A stretch of DNA of 64,000 bases from an uncultured Rhizobiaceae group bacterium (GTDB lineage Bacteria > Pseudomonadota > Alphaproteobacteria > Rhizobiales > Rhizobiaceae). The notes below the pieces were generated by a model. That model was given only the letters and a program-made list of their open reading frames with translations. It was not told the DNA's origin and did no database searches. Made by a program: the position numbers and the translations under genes. Of the stretch, positions 21,163 through 30,634 are shown piece after piece (within the stretch, counting starts at the first letter, position 1; every line of letters starts with the position of its first letter). Location of the stretch: NCBI GenBank assembly GCA_937930635.1, contig CALHCF010000007.1:1-64000 (forward strand). Direction: 5' to 3'.

Positions 21163-23523
21163 TCAGAACTTCGTGCTTACGCCAAACCGGAAGAACTGAG
21201 TTCTGTCAAAACTTTCCTCCAGCAGCGTCTGGGAAAAGTCAGCCCGCAAGGGTCCAAACGGAGAATCCCAGATTATTGAGGCGCCTACAGAGGCCCTGAT
21301 ATCCGAACTATCGATAACGGTAGGACTGGAGAAGTCATTGCCATACAGCGTACCACCTTCGGCAAACAACGCACCTCTAAGGCCCGAACTACGTGCCAAC
21401 AGAGGCAACGGGAACTGAACTTCAGCGGTTGCATTGACAAAGGTTGTACCACCCAGGGGTTCGTTTGTCAGGGAGTCACGAGGTCCAAAACCACGTACAT
21501 CGAAACCACGAATTGTCTCGCCGCCCTGCAGGAAGTGGTCGGTGACACGCAAAGTATCAGACCCAAACCCTTCGATATGCCCTGCGCCAACCGCCCCAAG
21601 AAGAACGATGTCTGCATCCTCAGCAGCGAGATAATAGGCCGTAATGCGCCCGGTTGTTTTGACGTATTGCGCGTCTCCCGCCAATCCCGCGAAGTCCTGG
21701 TTGAACGTAGCGTGGATACCTTCTCTTGGATTCTTGAAGTTGTCGATTGTGGAATATACGAGGCCGTAACCGATCGAAGAGGTCGTAAACGGGCTGCGGT
21801 TGACGGTATCAAGCGTGGCAGGAGACAACTCTCCATTCGCCGGATTACCGTCGCTAAGATTCGGATCCACCGATGTATCTTCGCGTCGATAGGTATAATT
21901 CACAGAAGCCGAAAAGTTATCAGTCAACGGTGCCTGGGCTCTCAGCCGGAAGGTCGTGACGTCACTGTCGAACAACGTACCATTGTTGGATGTAATTTCC
22001 TGACGCGATGCATCGAAACCGACGGCAATTCGGTTGCCGAGGAAATAAGGCTCCGTGAAGGAGATATCATATTTGGTGACATCTTCACCAAAACTACCTG
22101 AAATCTTCAGGAACTGGCCACGACCAAGGAAGTTGCGCTCCGTCAGAGAAACTTCACCAACAGCACCGGCGGCGCTGGAGAAACCACCACCGAACGAAAT
22201 ATCCCCCGTTGGCTTGTCCTTGACATTGACCACAACAATGACCCGGTCCGGCGAAGACCCGGGGCGGGTTGTTATGCGAACTGTTTCAAAGAAACCCAGC
22301 GCATCAAGACGGCGCTTGGCGCGATTAACGAGAACCCGGTTGTAAGCATCGCCTTCCGAAATATCGAACTCACGGCGAATAACATAGCCACGTGTCCGCG
22401 TGTTCCCCGACACTTCGATGCGTTCGATGTAGGAACGCGGCCCTTCATCAACAAAGAAAGTGATGTTGATTGTACGGTTGTCGAAATCGCGATCACCGCG
22501 CGGTGTCACTTCTGCAAACGGAAATCCGGATGATGCAATGGCTTCTGTCATCGCAACGAGCGTCTTTTCGACATCCCTGGCGCTGTAGACATCTCCGGAA
22601 CGTACTTTGAGTGAATCCTGAAGAATCTGAGGATCAACATTTGTCAGGGCATTGTCGATTTCGATATTGCCGAAGGCATAACGCTCGCCCTCATCGACAG
22701 TTATCGTGATGGTATAATTGTTCTTCTCTTCATTGAAATCACCGACAGCAGAAATCACCCGGAAATCCGCATATCCGCGGTTGAAGTAAAAGCGTCTCAA
22801 ACGCTCTTCATCAGCTCTCAAGCGATCCGGATCAAAAAGGTCGTCGCGTTTCAGCCAGCTGAGGAAATTACTCTCGTTATGGCTGATGATTTCCGTCAAA
22901 CGGCGGTCACCATATGCATTATTGCCGACGAAGTTGATATCAGCAATGCGCGTACGGCCGCCCTCATTGATCTGAAACACCACGTCAACGCGGTTGTTTT
23001 CGAGCTCGTCCACCTGAACGGTGACGGTTGATGACGCGCGACCGGAGCGCCGCACAACTTCGCGAACGCGAGCCAGGTCGCTATCAACTTTTTCTTGACT
23101 GAAAATTTCAAGGCTTTTGGACTGAACAATATTGGACAGCTGATCATCGCGAACCTTGTCATTGCCGACGAAGCGAACAAGATTGATCGTCGGATTCTCA
23201 TCGACCTCGACAATCAGTGTACGACCATTACGGGATATCCGCACATCGGAAAAAAGACCCGTTGCAAACAACTGACGCAGAGATTCGTCGGTATCAAATG
23301 ATGTAAAGTTCACACCGGGCTTGACCGTCAGATAACTGCGAACCGTCTCACTATCGACGCGGCGATTCCCCCGCACGACGATCGAACTGACGACAGCAGC
23401 CTCAGCCTGTGAAGAAGCAGCGCCCATCAACACGGCACCTGTCATCGTTGAGACCGTGATAAACATGGTCGAAACGATAGCAAAACATGCCATCAGGCTC
23501 ATACGCTTAATGAAAATTCTCAT
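21163..23523 (-). CDS. bamA: Outer membrane protein assembly factor BamA
   Basis: BamA inserts beta-barrel proteins into the outer membrane. The 786-residue precursor has a signal peptide ending near AEA-AVV (about residue 43), then five POTRA repeats (VVRGNRRVDSETVRSYL, LVRFVGNDKVRDDQL, INFVGNNAYGDRRL, IEIDNALTNVDPQIL, IEVSGNTRTRGYVIRREF), and a C-terminal Omp85 barrel with the VRGF/IRGFD-type motif (GGETIRGFDVRGFGPRD). The last residue is the phenylalanine recognised by the Bam machinery (RFGVSTKF). It follows rseP and precedes lpxD, a conserved envelope cluster, and ends at a clear terminator. Confidence 0.98.
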   Translation of the reverse strand: MRIFIKRMSLMACFAIVSTMFITVSTMTGAVLMGAASSQAEAAVVSSIVVRGNRRVDSETVRSYLTVKPGVNFTSFDTDESLRQLFATGLFSDVRISRNGRTLIVEVDENPTINLVRFVGNDKVRDDQLSNIVQSKSLEIFSQEKVDSDLARVREVVRRSGRASSTVTVQVDELENNRVDVVFQINEGGRTRIADINFVGNNAYGDRRLTEIISHNESNFLSWLKRDDLFDPDRLRADEERLRRFYFNRGYADFRVISAVGDFNEEKNNYTITITVDEGERYAFGNIEIDNALTNVDPQILQDSLKVRSGDVYSARDVEKTLVAMTEAIASSGFPFAEVTPRGDRDFDNRTINITFFVDEGPRSYIERIEVSGNTRTRGYVIRREFDISEGDAYNRVLVNRAKRRLDALGFFETVRITTRPGSSPDRVIVVVNVKDKPTGDISFGGGFSSAAGAVGEVSLTERNFLGRGQFLKISGSFGEDVTKYDISFTEPYFLGNRIAVGFDASRQEITSNNGTLFDSDVTTFRLRAQAPLTDNFSASVNYTYRREDTSVDPNLSDGNPANGELSPATLDTVNRSPFTTSSIGYGLVYSTIDNFKNPREGIHATFNQDFAGLAGDAQYVKTTGRITAYYLAAEDADIVLLGAVGAGHIEGFGSDTLRVTDHFLQGGETIRGFDVRGFGPRDSLTNEPLGGTTFVNATAEVQFPLPLLARSSGLRGALFAEGGTLYGNDFSSPTVIDSSDIRASVGASIIWDSPFGPLRADFSQTLLEESFDRTQFFRFGVSTKF

Positions 23524-23625
23524 GAAGCTCTCTTAATTCCCGTTCAAGCCCTTAACCAACCCCCAAGACTGATCAGGCACCTCTCTGATTACTGCACAAT
23601 GTTAGCCCAAAAGCAGGCAAAAATC

Positions 23626-23648
23626 GTACAATTAATGAATGTTTGTAC
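23626..23648. promoter_or_regulatory. Operator-like inverted repeat upstream of bamA
   Basis: GTACAA and TTGTAC are perfectly inverted around an 11-base AT-rich centre in the 235-base gap between rseP and bamA. This is the spacing of a dimeric regulator site. Read on the minus strand it is followed by GATTTTT, so a weak terminator for rseP is an alternative reading. Confidence 0.35.
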
Positions 23649-23758
23649 AGTCTTTTTTAACCAGCGCAACCACTGTCAAACCCTTCCATTGCCAAATCGT
23701 TCATATCACCCCCAAAACGCCCGCTTGCGTGGCCCGATGGTAAATAAAAAGTTAAATT

Positions 23759-24910
23759 TTACCCCGCAGGCCACCACTCTCGCATCACATCGTTACTGGT
23801 CGCAAACACCATCAGCATCAAAACACACACAAGGCCGATTCTAAATGCGATTTCCTGATTCTTGGGCTCCATCGGTTTTCCCCGGATAGCTTCAAGAGCG
23901 TAGAACACCAGATGCCCCCCATCGAGGACCGGCAGAGGAAACAGGTTCATCAGGCCAATACTGACAGACAGCACCGCCGCCAACGATATGAGCTGAAGAA
24001 TACCAAGCGTCGCAACCTGGGATGTCATTTGCGCAATACCAAGAGGTCCACGCAACTCACTTGCATCCTGCTTACCGACGATGAGTTCTTTGATAAAATT
24101 GAATGTTCCGGCAACCACCAGCCACGTCCGGTCAAGACCTTTGACAAAAGCCTCAACCGGTCCAAGGCTCGTACGTTTTATATTTTCCGGCTCAGTGCTG
24201 GGCGATATACCTATCATGCCCACCTTGAATTTATTGCCGAAACCGTCTTCGCGCTCTGTCATGCGCGGGGCAGCCGTCATCGAAAGCTCTTTTCCGGCAC
24301 GGGAAATCACGAAGGTCAGCGGCGTGTCGGTATTCAACATGGTGCTGCGCTGCAAATCGCTGAATTGGGTAACGGCAACACCATCAACACTGACAATGCG
24401 GTCACCAACCTGAAGCCCGGCTTCTTCCGCAGCAGACTGCTCGACAACCTTGCCGATCACTGGCTCGATTCGCACATCTTCATAGTACATGAAAAGGCCG
24501 GTATAGATGACAATTGCCAGAATAAAGTTGGCAATCGGTCCTGCCGCAACAATCGCTGCCCGTTGCCATAAGGCTTTGTATTCAAAGGCACCTTCGCGCT
24601 CTTCAGCGTTCAATTGCTGCAAGGCTTCATGGTCTGGTCGACTGCTGGCATCATCATCACCCAGGAATTTCACATACCCGCCAAGCGGTATTGCACACAC
24701 CTTCCACCGGGTGCCTTGCCGGTCATTGAAACCAAACAGTTCAGGCCCAAAACCAACGGCAAAGGCATCAACCTTCACACGGTTCCAGCGCGCAACGAGA
24801 AAGTGCCCCAGCTCGTGGAAAAACACGACAATGGTCAGGACAAAAATAAACGGGACGACTTTCCAAATGACAAAGTCGAGAAGCGCGCCAGGCGCAGACA
24901 GCAAATCCAT
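23759..24910 (-). CDS. rseP: Site-2 protease RseP, inner membrane metalloprotease
   Basis: RseP cuts membrane-bound anti-sigma factors and leftover signal peptides inside the membrane. The 383-residue protein has the zinc motif HELGH (residues 32-36) in its first membrane helix and one clear periplasmic PDZ domain (VEQSAAEEAGLQVGDRIVSVDGVAV). The second zinc ligand motif NLFPLPVLDGGH lies near residue 325, followed by the last membrane helices. In many relatives dxr lies directly upstream. Here cdsA is upstream with a 157-base gap. Confidence 0.96.
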   Translation of the reverse strand: MDLLSAPGALLDFVIWKVVPFIFVLTIVVFFHELGHFLVARWNRVKVDAFAVGFGPELFGFNDRQGTRWKVCAIPLGGYVKFLGDDDASSRPDHEALQQLNAEEREGAFEYKALWQRAAIVAAGPIANFILAIVIYTGLFMYYEDVRIEPVIGKVVEQSAAEEAGLQVGDRIVSVDGVAVTQFSDLQRSTMLNTDTPLTFVISRAGKELSMTAAPRMTEREDGFGNKFKVGMIGISPSTEPENIKRTSLGPVEAFVKGLDRTWLVVAGTFNFIKELIVGKQDASELRGPLGIAQMTSQVATLGILQLISLAAVLSVSIGLMNLFPLPVLDGGHLVFYALEAIRGKPMEPKNQEIAFRIGLVCVLMLMVFATSNDVMREWWPAG

Positions 24911-25067
24911 GAAGTCCCCGTTTAGTCACTCGGTCCGGCTGAAATGGCGCGGACACAGAAGCCGAATTAACCCCTACAGATAAACATCATAGCAGAAAAC
25001 ATGGCTGGTTTGTGATCCCTTTTGGATAACGATTTATGTCATAAAGAGTCAGAAAACCGATACTTCA

Positions 25068-25871
25068 TCACGCCACATTTAACGCCAGTATGACCGCAAC
25101 AGGCACCGCTGCTGCCACCAATCCGTCAACACGATCCAGAAACCCACCATGTCCTGGGATAAGATTACTGGAATCCTTGACGTCAAATACACGTTTCACC
25201 CAGGATTCAAACAGATCTCCCATCTGCGAGACCGTGGACAGCACAATGGCCGCCATCGCGATGCCCAACACCGACCATCCCTGAAACACGGCCAGAAGAA
25301 CTGCCACCACAAAAGCCCCAATGATTCCGCCAAACGCACCCGACCAGGTTTTTTTGGGAGACACCGAAGCCAACAGCTTCGGGCCGCCGAAGCGCCGTCC
25401 AGCAAAATAAGCGGCAATATCTGTTGCCCATACAATCAAGAAGGTCAGCATCAAGACTGCAAACCCACCTGCATCACGGATCAGCGGGAAGCATAGGGCC
25501 GGTATTGCACAATAGACCGCCCCCAATCCGATCCAGCGCACATCCGACTTTTCATCCCCGTGGCTGGTCAATTCCAGAACCAGCCCGAGTGCCAGAAACA
25601 GCAGCAGCGCAATCGGCCAGAAACCCAGCAGAATGCCCAATAATATCAGCGCAAACCCAAGCGTCAGGGCCGCTTCTGTGCCATCAAAGCGAGTTAGTCG
25701 TACTATTGACTGCCATTCATAAAACAGCACGGCTGACAAGGCTATCGACAGCAGGGTGAAGGGCATTCCCCCCACCCAACTGACCGACAGAACGACCAGC
25801 AGCATGACGATTGCGGAGGCAACCCGTTTCCCAAGCTCAGATTGCAGAATTCGCGGTTCAGATACCACCAC
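25068..25871 (-). CDS. cdsA: Phosphatidate cytidylyltransferase
   Basis: Makes CDP-diacylglycerol from CTP and phosphatidic acid, the branch point of phospholipid synthesis. The 267-residue protein is mostly hydrophobic helices and ends with the CDS signature (DSSNLIPGHGGFLDRVDGLVAA). It starts at a GTG two bases after the uppS stop, so the two are probably translationally coupled. Confidence 0.96.
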   Translation of the reverse strand: MVVSEPRILQSELGKRVASAIVMLLVVLSVSWVGGMPFTLLSIALSAVLFYEWQSIVRLTRFDGTEAALTLGFALILLGILLGFWPIALLLFLALGLVLELTSHGDEKSDVRWIGLGAVYCAIPALCFPLIRDAGGFAVLMLTFLIVWATDIAAYFAGRRFGGPKLLASVSPKKTWSGAFGGIIGAFVVAVLLAVFQGWSVLGIAMAAIVLSTVSQMGDLFESWVKRVFDVKDSSNLIPGHGGFLDRVDGLVAAAVPVAVILALNVA

Positions 25872-25873
25872 GG

Positions 25874-26647
25874 TCAGGCTCCCGCACCGGCAACAAGCCC
25901 ACCATAGCGGCGGGAGCGGTTGTTATATTCAGCCAAAGCCTGTTCAAGCGTCGCCTTGTTAAAATCGGGCCAAAGACAGTCAAGAAATACAAATTCCGCA
26001 TATGCAGCCTGCCATAACAGGAAATTCGACAGTCGTTTTTCGCCTGAAGTTCTAATAATCAGATCCGGATCGCTCCAGTCAGCGGTATCAAGAGCCGATG
26101 CAAAATCATCATCCGATATTGTATCGGGATCCACATCGCCATCACGCGCCTGCTCTGCAAGTTTACGGGCTGCACGCACAATTTCATCGCGTGAACCATA
26201 ATTGAACGCAATGACAAGGCGGGTATCCATGTTGTTGCGCGTCAGGTTCTCGGCTTCTTCAAGTAACGGCAGGATGTCCGATGGAATATTGTGGCGTGCT
26301 CCAATAATCGACACCCGCACATTTTCCTTATGGAGGTCAGCAAGATCACGGCGGATAAACAGCTTGAGCAAGCCCATAAGCTCGTTCACCTCAGCTTCAG
26401 GACGGGTCCAGTTTTCTGACGAGAATGAAAACAATGTCAGGGTTTTGATGCCCAGCTCACCGGCCGCCCGTACAGCTGCCCGGACCGCTTCAACGCCTTT
26501 GCGGTGCCCATGGGAGCGCGGCAGCCCGCGTTTTTGAGCCCACCGGCCATTTCCATCCATAATGATCGCTACGTGCTCCGGCACCTGCATGTCGGCAAGC
26601 CCACCCGCAACCCTTTGTCCAGCTCCTGCGATCATTCTACCTGACAT
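25874..26647 (-). CDS. uppS: Undecaprenyl diphosphate synthase
   Basis: Elongates farnesyl diphosphate with isopentenyl units (cis) to make the C55 lipid carrier for cell-wall and envelope polymers. The 257-residue protein shows [27 protein letters not shown] with the catalytic aspartate, [20 protein letters not shown] and the C-terminal [19 protein letters not shown]. The ATG at 26647 has a GAGGG site. An internal ATG at 26590 would give a more typical N-terminus. It lies between frr and cdsA, as in most of the class. Confidence 0.97.
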   Translation of the reverse strand: MSGRMIAGAGQRVAGGLADMQVPEHVAIIMDGNGRWAQKRGLPRSHGHRKGVEAVRAAVRAAGELGIKTLTLFSFSSENWTRPEAEVNELMGLLKLFIRRDLADLHKENVRVSIIGARHNIPSDILPLLEEAENLTRNNMDTRLVIAFNYGSRDEIVRAARKLAEQARDGDVDPDTISDDDFASALDTADWSDPDLIIRTSGEKRLSNFLLWQAAYAEFVFLDCLWPDFNKATLEQALAEYNNRSRRYGGLVAGAGA

Positions 26648-26686
26648 GCGCGTTCCCTCGCCGCCCCTTCGACACCCTGGCGGACG

Positions 26687-27247
26687 TCAAACCTGCATGA
26701 TTTCAGTTTCTTTTTGCGCCAGGACCTTATCAATTTCGGCAACCATCTCGTCGGTCATCTTTTGTACCTTTTCAGATGTTGCTCTTGCTTCATCCTGGCC
26801 AATCTCTTTGTCTTTTTCGGCCTTTTTCAGGGTTTCCATACCGTCACGGCGGACATGGCGGATGGCAACCTTTGCATTTTCAGCATAGCCATTGGCAACC
26901 TTAACCAGTTCACGGCGGCGTTCTTCGTTCAAATCCGGCAAAGGAATGCGAAGGTTTTGCCCGTCCACCACCGGATTGAGGCCAAGCCCTGCATCTCTCA
27001 CAGCCTTGTCGACCGGGCCAACCATGGATTTATCCCATATCTGCACCATAATCATCTTGGGATCGGGCGCATTGACATTGGCAACCTGATTGATCGGCAT
27101 TTTCTGCCCATAAGCATCCACCATCACCGGGTCGAGCAATGAGGCTGACGCGCGGCCCGTCCTCAGTCCTCCAAGATCCTTTTGAAATGCGGAAACCGAT
27201 CCCTCCATGCGGGACTGGATATCCTTGAGATCAATTCCATCAGCCAT
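26687..27247 (-). CDS. frr: Ribosome recycling factor
   Basis: Splits the post-termination ribosome together with EF-G. The 186-residue protein has the RRF pattern: [77 protein letters not shown], and a long C-terminal helix. The ATG at 27247 is chosen because a GGGAAG site precedes it and it gives the family length. An upstream ATG at 27271 lies in the same frame. It follows pyrH closely. Confidence 0.97.
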   Translation of the reverse strand: MADGIDLKDIQSRMEGSVSAFQKDLGGLRTGRASASLLDPVMVDAYGQKMPINQVANVNAPDPKMIMVQIWDKSMVGPVDKAVRDAGLGLNPVVDGQNLRIPLPDLNEERRRELVKVANGYAENAKVAIRHVRRDGMETLKKAEKDKEIGQDEARATSEKVQKMTDEMVAEIDKVLAQKETEIMQV

Positions 27248-27302
27248 TTTTTCTTCCCGTTTCACCGCCATCTTTTCTCGACAGCGTATAAAGTCTTCTG
27301 GT

Positions 27303-28034
27303 TTATTTTTTACTCTTGGGCGTATTTACAAGAGTGAAGGTCCCCCCGCCACAAAGAACTCGTGCAAGCTCACCCTTCTCGTGGATGGAGAATACCACCA
27401 AATCAATTGAATTGTCTCGTGCCAACGCAACCGCCGAAGCATCCATGATGCCCAATTGCTGTTCCAGCAGGTCATCATGCGCAAGATGATCGTACCGTTT
27501 CGCCCCCGGATCCTTTTTGGGATCGGCACTATAGATACCATCAACCTGGGTACCTTTGAAAATTGCCTCGGCACCAAATTCGGCTGCCCGCAAGGCCGCG
27601 GCCGTATCGGACGTGAAATAGGGGTTTCCCGTCCCACCGGCAAAGATGATCACGTCGCCACGATCCCGCGCTTCAATCAGACCCCGCTGGGTAAAAGTCT
27701 CGCAAACCTGAGGCACAGCAAGGCCGGACAGAACTGTCGCAGCAACACCACGCTTTTCAAACTCCATACGCAACGACAGCGCATTCATGACGATAGCGAG
27801 CATTCCCATGTGATCGCCCGTTACGCGGTCTGCACCTTTGGATGCCAAAGCCACGCCACGAAAAATATTGCCGCCACCAACAACCAGAGCAATTGACGCT
27901 CCCAGATCGCGCGCAGCCGCAATATCATCCACCACCCGAGAAACCATATCCGGGTCGATGCCAAACGACTGATTACCCATCAGCGCTTCGCCAGAAATCT
28001 TATACAGAATACGGGCAAATTGCGGTTTGCTCAT
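27303..28034 (-). CDS. pyrH: Uridylate kinase (UMP kinase)
   Basis: Phosphorylates UMP to UDP in pyrimidine nucleotide synthesis. The 243-residue amino-acid-kinase-fold protein shows [53 protein letters not shown] and [17 protein letters not shown]. It lies between tsf and frr, the standard bacterial order, and is separated from tsf by a 117-base spacer with a strong hairpin. Confidence 0.97.
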   Translation of the reverse strand: MSKPQFARILYKISGEALMGNQSFGIDPDMVSRVVDDIAAARDLGASIALVVGGGNIFRGVALASKGADRVTGDHMGMLAIVMNALSLRMEFEKRGVAATVLSGLAVPQVCETFTQRGLIEARDRGDVIIFAGGTGNPYFTSDTAAALRAAEFGAEAIFKGTQVDGIYSADPKKDPGAKRYDHLAHDDLLEQQLGIMDASAVALARDNSIDLVVFSIHEKGELARVLCGGGTFTLVNTPKSKK

Positions 28035-28084
28035 CGAATCTGTTGTCCCGTAACGGCTGCTAAACTGGAGCAGAAATACAGGAA

Positions 28085-28110
28085 GGGCGCAGCGTTGTCA
28101 CGCCGCGCCC
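28085..28110 (-). other. Stable hairpin between tsf and pyrH
   Basis: On the minus strand GGGCGC-G-GCGT pairs with ACGC-T-GCGCCC around a 4-base loop, giving ten base pairs with one mismatch. There is no T-run, so it is more likely an mRNA stability or attenuation element than a full terminator. Confidence 0.5.
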
Positions 28111-28151
28111 CCGCTGAATCACATGGACTATTGCGATCAAACAGATTCAGA

Positions 28152-29069
28152 CTACTGCTTGTTCATCGCTGCAACTTCAGCAGCAAAATCATCTTCTTCT
28201 TTCTCGATACCGTCTCCCAGCTGGAAGCGAACGAAACCCTTAAGTGCGATTGGAGCGCCAACATCGGCTTCAGCGTTCTTCAAAGCCTTTTCAACGCTGT
28301 TCTCGCCATCGATCACAAAGGTCTGCGACAGAAGCACGTTTTCTTCATAGAATTTGCGAACCCGACCTTCGACCATCTTCTCGATAATCTCTTCAGGCTT
28401 ACCCGATTCACGGGCACTCTCGGAGAAGATCGCCTTTTCGCGCTCAACAACAACCGGATCCATTTCTTCTTTGGTTGCGGCAAGCGGGTTGGTCGCAGCA
28501 ACGTGCATAGCAACCTGTCGGCCAATCATAGCGAGTTTGTCGGCATCGCCGGTAGACTCAAGCGCGACCAGCACACCAATCTTGCCAAGACCATCAGAGA
28601 TTGCGTTGTGCACATAAGATGCAACGGCACCGCTGCCCACTTCCATGACCGCCCCACGGCGCAGGCTCATATTCTCACCAATCGTGGCAATATTCTCGGT
28701 AATGTTTTCGGCAACGCTCTTGCCCTCCAGATCGGCGGCGTTGATTGCATCGCCAGAACCGTCAGTGCCGAGCGCAACCTTGGCAATTCCAGAAACCATG
28801 GCCTGGAACGCTTCATTGCGCGCCACAAAGTCTGTTTCGGAATTAACCTCCACAATAGCGGCACGGTTGCCATCACTGGCCACACCCACAAGCCCTTCAG
28901 CTGCAGTACGGCCGGATTTCTTATCCGCCTTGGCAATACCCTTGGCCCGAAGCCAGTCGATTGCCGCTTCCAGGTCGCCATTATTTTCGTTCAGCGCGTT
29001 CTTGCAGTCCATCATGCCTGCGCCGGTTTTATCGCGCAGTTCTTTCACCAATGATGCGGAAATAGCCAT
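28152..29069 (-). CDS. tsf: Elongation factor Ts
   Basis: Nucleotide exchange factor for EF-Tu. The 305-residue protein begins with the UBA-like domain ([46 protein letters not shown]), followed by two core repeats ([24 protein letters not shown]). The frame runs upstream to 29168, but the ATG at 29069 is the family start and is preceded by AAAGGCGA. Overlaid frames on the other strand are shadows. It follows rpsB on the same transcript. Confidence 0.97.
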   Translation of the reverse strand: MAISASLVKELRDKTGAGMMDCKNALNENNGDLEAAIDWLRAKGIAKADKKSGRTAAEGLVGVASDGNRAAIVEVNSETDFVARNEAFQAMVSGIAKVALGTDGSGDAINAADLEGKSVAENITENIATIGENMSLRRGAVMEVGSGAVASYVHNAISDGLGKIGVLVALESTGDADKLAMIGRQVAMHVAATNPLAATKEEMDPVVVEREKAIFSESARESGKPEEIIEKMVEGRVRKFYEENVLLSQTFVIDGENSVEKALKNAEADVGAPIALKGFVRFQLGDGIEKEEDDFAAEVAAMNKQ

Positions 29070-29194
29070 CGCATTCGCCTTTCGGTTGTGCGCCGCACTC
29101 AACAATATTGCTGCGGCACATGGGGTGATTTTCGTTGATATGTAAGGTCGGCGCGGTTTCAGCCGCACCGAATTATTGCTTGATCAGGAGGGTA

Positions 29195-30328
29195 TTAGCC
29201 TTTGATCAGTTCAGCCGCCTGAGCTTTCCAGTCTTCAATCTGAGCACTGGAAAACGGCATATAATCATCAACCCGCTGAATGTCTTCTGCACTCAGCTCG
29301 GCAATCTGCTTATAGGTCGTGATGCCCTGCTCATTCAGCTGGCCTTCTGCAACCGGGCCAATACCATTGATTTTCTTGAGGTCATCAGCATCGCCGGAAG
29401 GCGCCGTAAACAAAGGTGCTGCAGGCGCTTCAGCGGGAGCTGCTTCCTTTGCTTCCTCAACCGGCGCAGCGGGTGCTGCAGCTTCCGGGGCTTTCGCTTC
29501 CGGGGCCGCGGCTTCTGGCGCAGGTGTTGCAGCCACCTCTGGTGCAGCCTCAGCAGCCACTTCAGCAGCCGGGGCAGCCTCAAGAACCTCTTCTGCAGGC
29601 GCTTCAGCCTGCGCACCCAGATCCACACCCGAAGCACCCTGCTGGCGTGCAATACCGTCGATCGCCGCTTTGGCAACCAGATCACAGTAAAGAGCAATTG
29701 CCCGCGACGCGTCATCATTGCCAGGAATAGGCAAATCAACGTTGTCGGTGTCGGAATTTGAATCAAGCACGGCACAAACCGGAATTTTCAGCTTGCGCGC
29801 TTCCTGAATAGCAATGGCTTCCTTGTTGGTATCAATTACGAAAATCAGGTCAGGTGTACCGCCCATATCCTTGATACCGCCCAAGGCCCGCTCAAGCTTG
29901 TCTCTCTCGCGAGTGAGGTTCAGCAGTTCTTTCTTGGTAAAGCCCTGCTGATCGCCGGAGAGAAGTTCCTCCAATTCCCGCAATCGTTTGATCGAATTGG
30001 AAATGGTCTTCCAGTTGGTCAACATGCCGCCAAGCCAGCGGGCATTGACATAATACTGGGCCGAACGGCGCGCAGCATCGGCTACCTGCTCGGACGCTGT
30101 CCGTTTGGTGCCGACAAACAGCACCCGGCCACCACGGGCGACCGTGTCTGAAATCTGTTTCAGTGCGTTGTGCAACAGCGGCACAGTCTGCGACAGGTCA
30201 AGAATATGAATGTTGTTGCGTTTGCCAAAAATGTAGCGGTCCATCTTTGGGTTCCAGCGGTGTGTCTGGTGACCAAAATGAACGCCTGCTTCCAGCAATT
30301 GGCGCATAGAAAAATCGGGCAGAGCCAT
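29195..30328 (-). CDS. rpsB: Ribosomal protein S2 with C-terminal helix-hairpin-helix domain
   Basis: Residues 1-235 are a complete S2 of the small ribosomal subunit ([64 protein letters not shown]). Residues about 240-310 form a low-complexity Ala/Glu/Pro-rich linker. Residues about 313-377 form a helix-hairpin-helix-type module ([20 protein letters not shown], then [15 protein letters not shown]). The total of 377 residues compares with 240-260 for ordinary S2. The ATG at 30328 has an AGGAG site; the frame extends to 30394. It heads the rpsB-tsf-pyrH-frr run. Confidence 0.96.
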   Translation of the reverse strand: MALPDFSMRQLLEAGVHFGHQTHRWNPKMDRYIFGKRNNIHILDLSQTVPLLHNALKQISDTVARGGRVLFVGTKRTASEQVADAARRSAQYYVNARWLGGMLTNWKTISNSIKRLRELEELLSGDQQGFTKKELLNLTRERDKLERALGGIKDMGGTPDLIFVIDTNKEAIAIQEARKLKIPVCAVLDSNSDTDNVDLPIPGNDDASRAIALYCDLVAKAAIDGIARQQGASGVDLGAQAEAPAEEVLEAAPAAEVAAEAAPEVAATPAPEAAAPEAKAPEAAAPAAPVEEAKEAAPAEAPAAPLFTAPSGDADDLKKINGIGPVAEGQLNEQGITTYKQIAELSAEDIQRVDDYMPFSSAQIEDWKAQAAELIKG

Positions 30329-30488
30329 AGCTCGCATCTCCTGTTTACCGGTTAAACCTGGCGCGGAAAAGAACGACGCATCATAACGTCGCACCGGAAG
30401 TGCTGATCAGTGCCATGTTATCGCTAACTGGAGGCTGTTCGTTCCAAAGAACGTTGATCAACACGCATCCGCGTGTGGAATGGGCGGC

Positions 30489-30516
30489 GTTATAGAGGTT
30501 TTGACACAGAGTGCAA
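30489..30516 (-). promoter_or_regulatory. Candidate rpsB promoter
   Basis: On the minus strand TTGCAC (30511-30516) and TATAAC (30489-30494) stand 16 bases apart, a good housekeeping promoter. The transcript would have a leader of about 155 bases before the rpsB ATG, long enough for autoregulation by S2. No known leader RNA motif is recognised. The remainder of 30329-30634 holds nothing else that I can support. Confidence 0.6.
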
Positions 30517-30634
30517 CAGGCTATTTGCGCTCCGGTTTTGTCTCAACTCATTTGGCTGTCGAATGAGCCTGTCACAGTGCATCATCGACCGGAAACAGCC
30601 GTTCCACGTTCTGCACCAAAAATGGCGGTTTGGC

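Noticed and set aside
28020-29054. 344-codon plus-strand frame
   Set aside because: Antisense to tsf; no recognisable motif.
30430-30450. Possible SOS or stress-sigma site (GTTCGTTC / GGAAC) upstream of rpsB
   Set aside because: Half-sites are in the wrong orientation or spacing for GTTC-N7-GTTC, and the -10 element CGTT is missing for an EcfG-type promoter.
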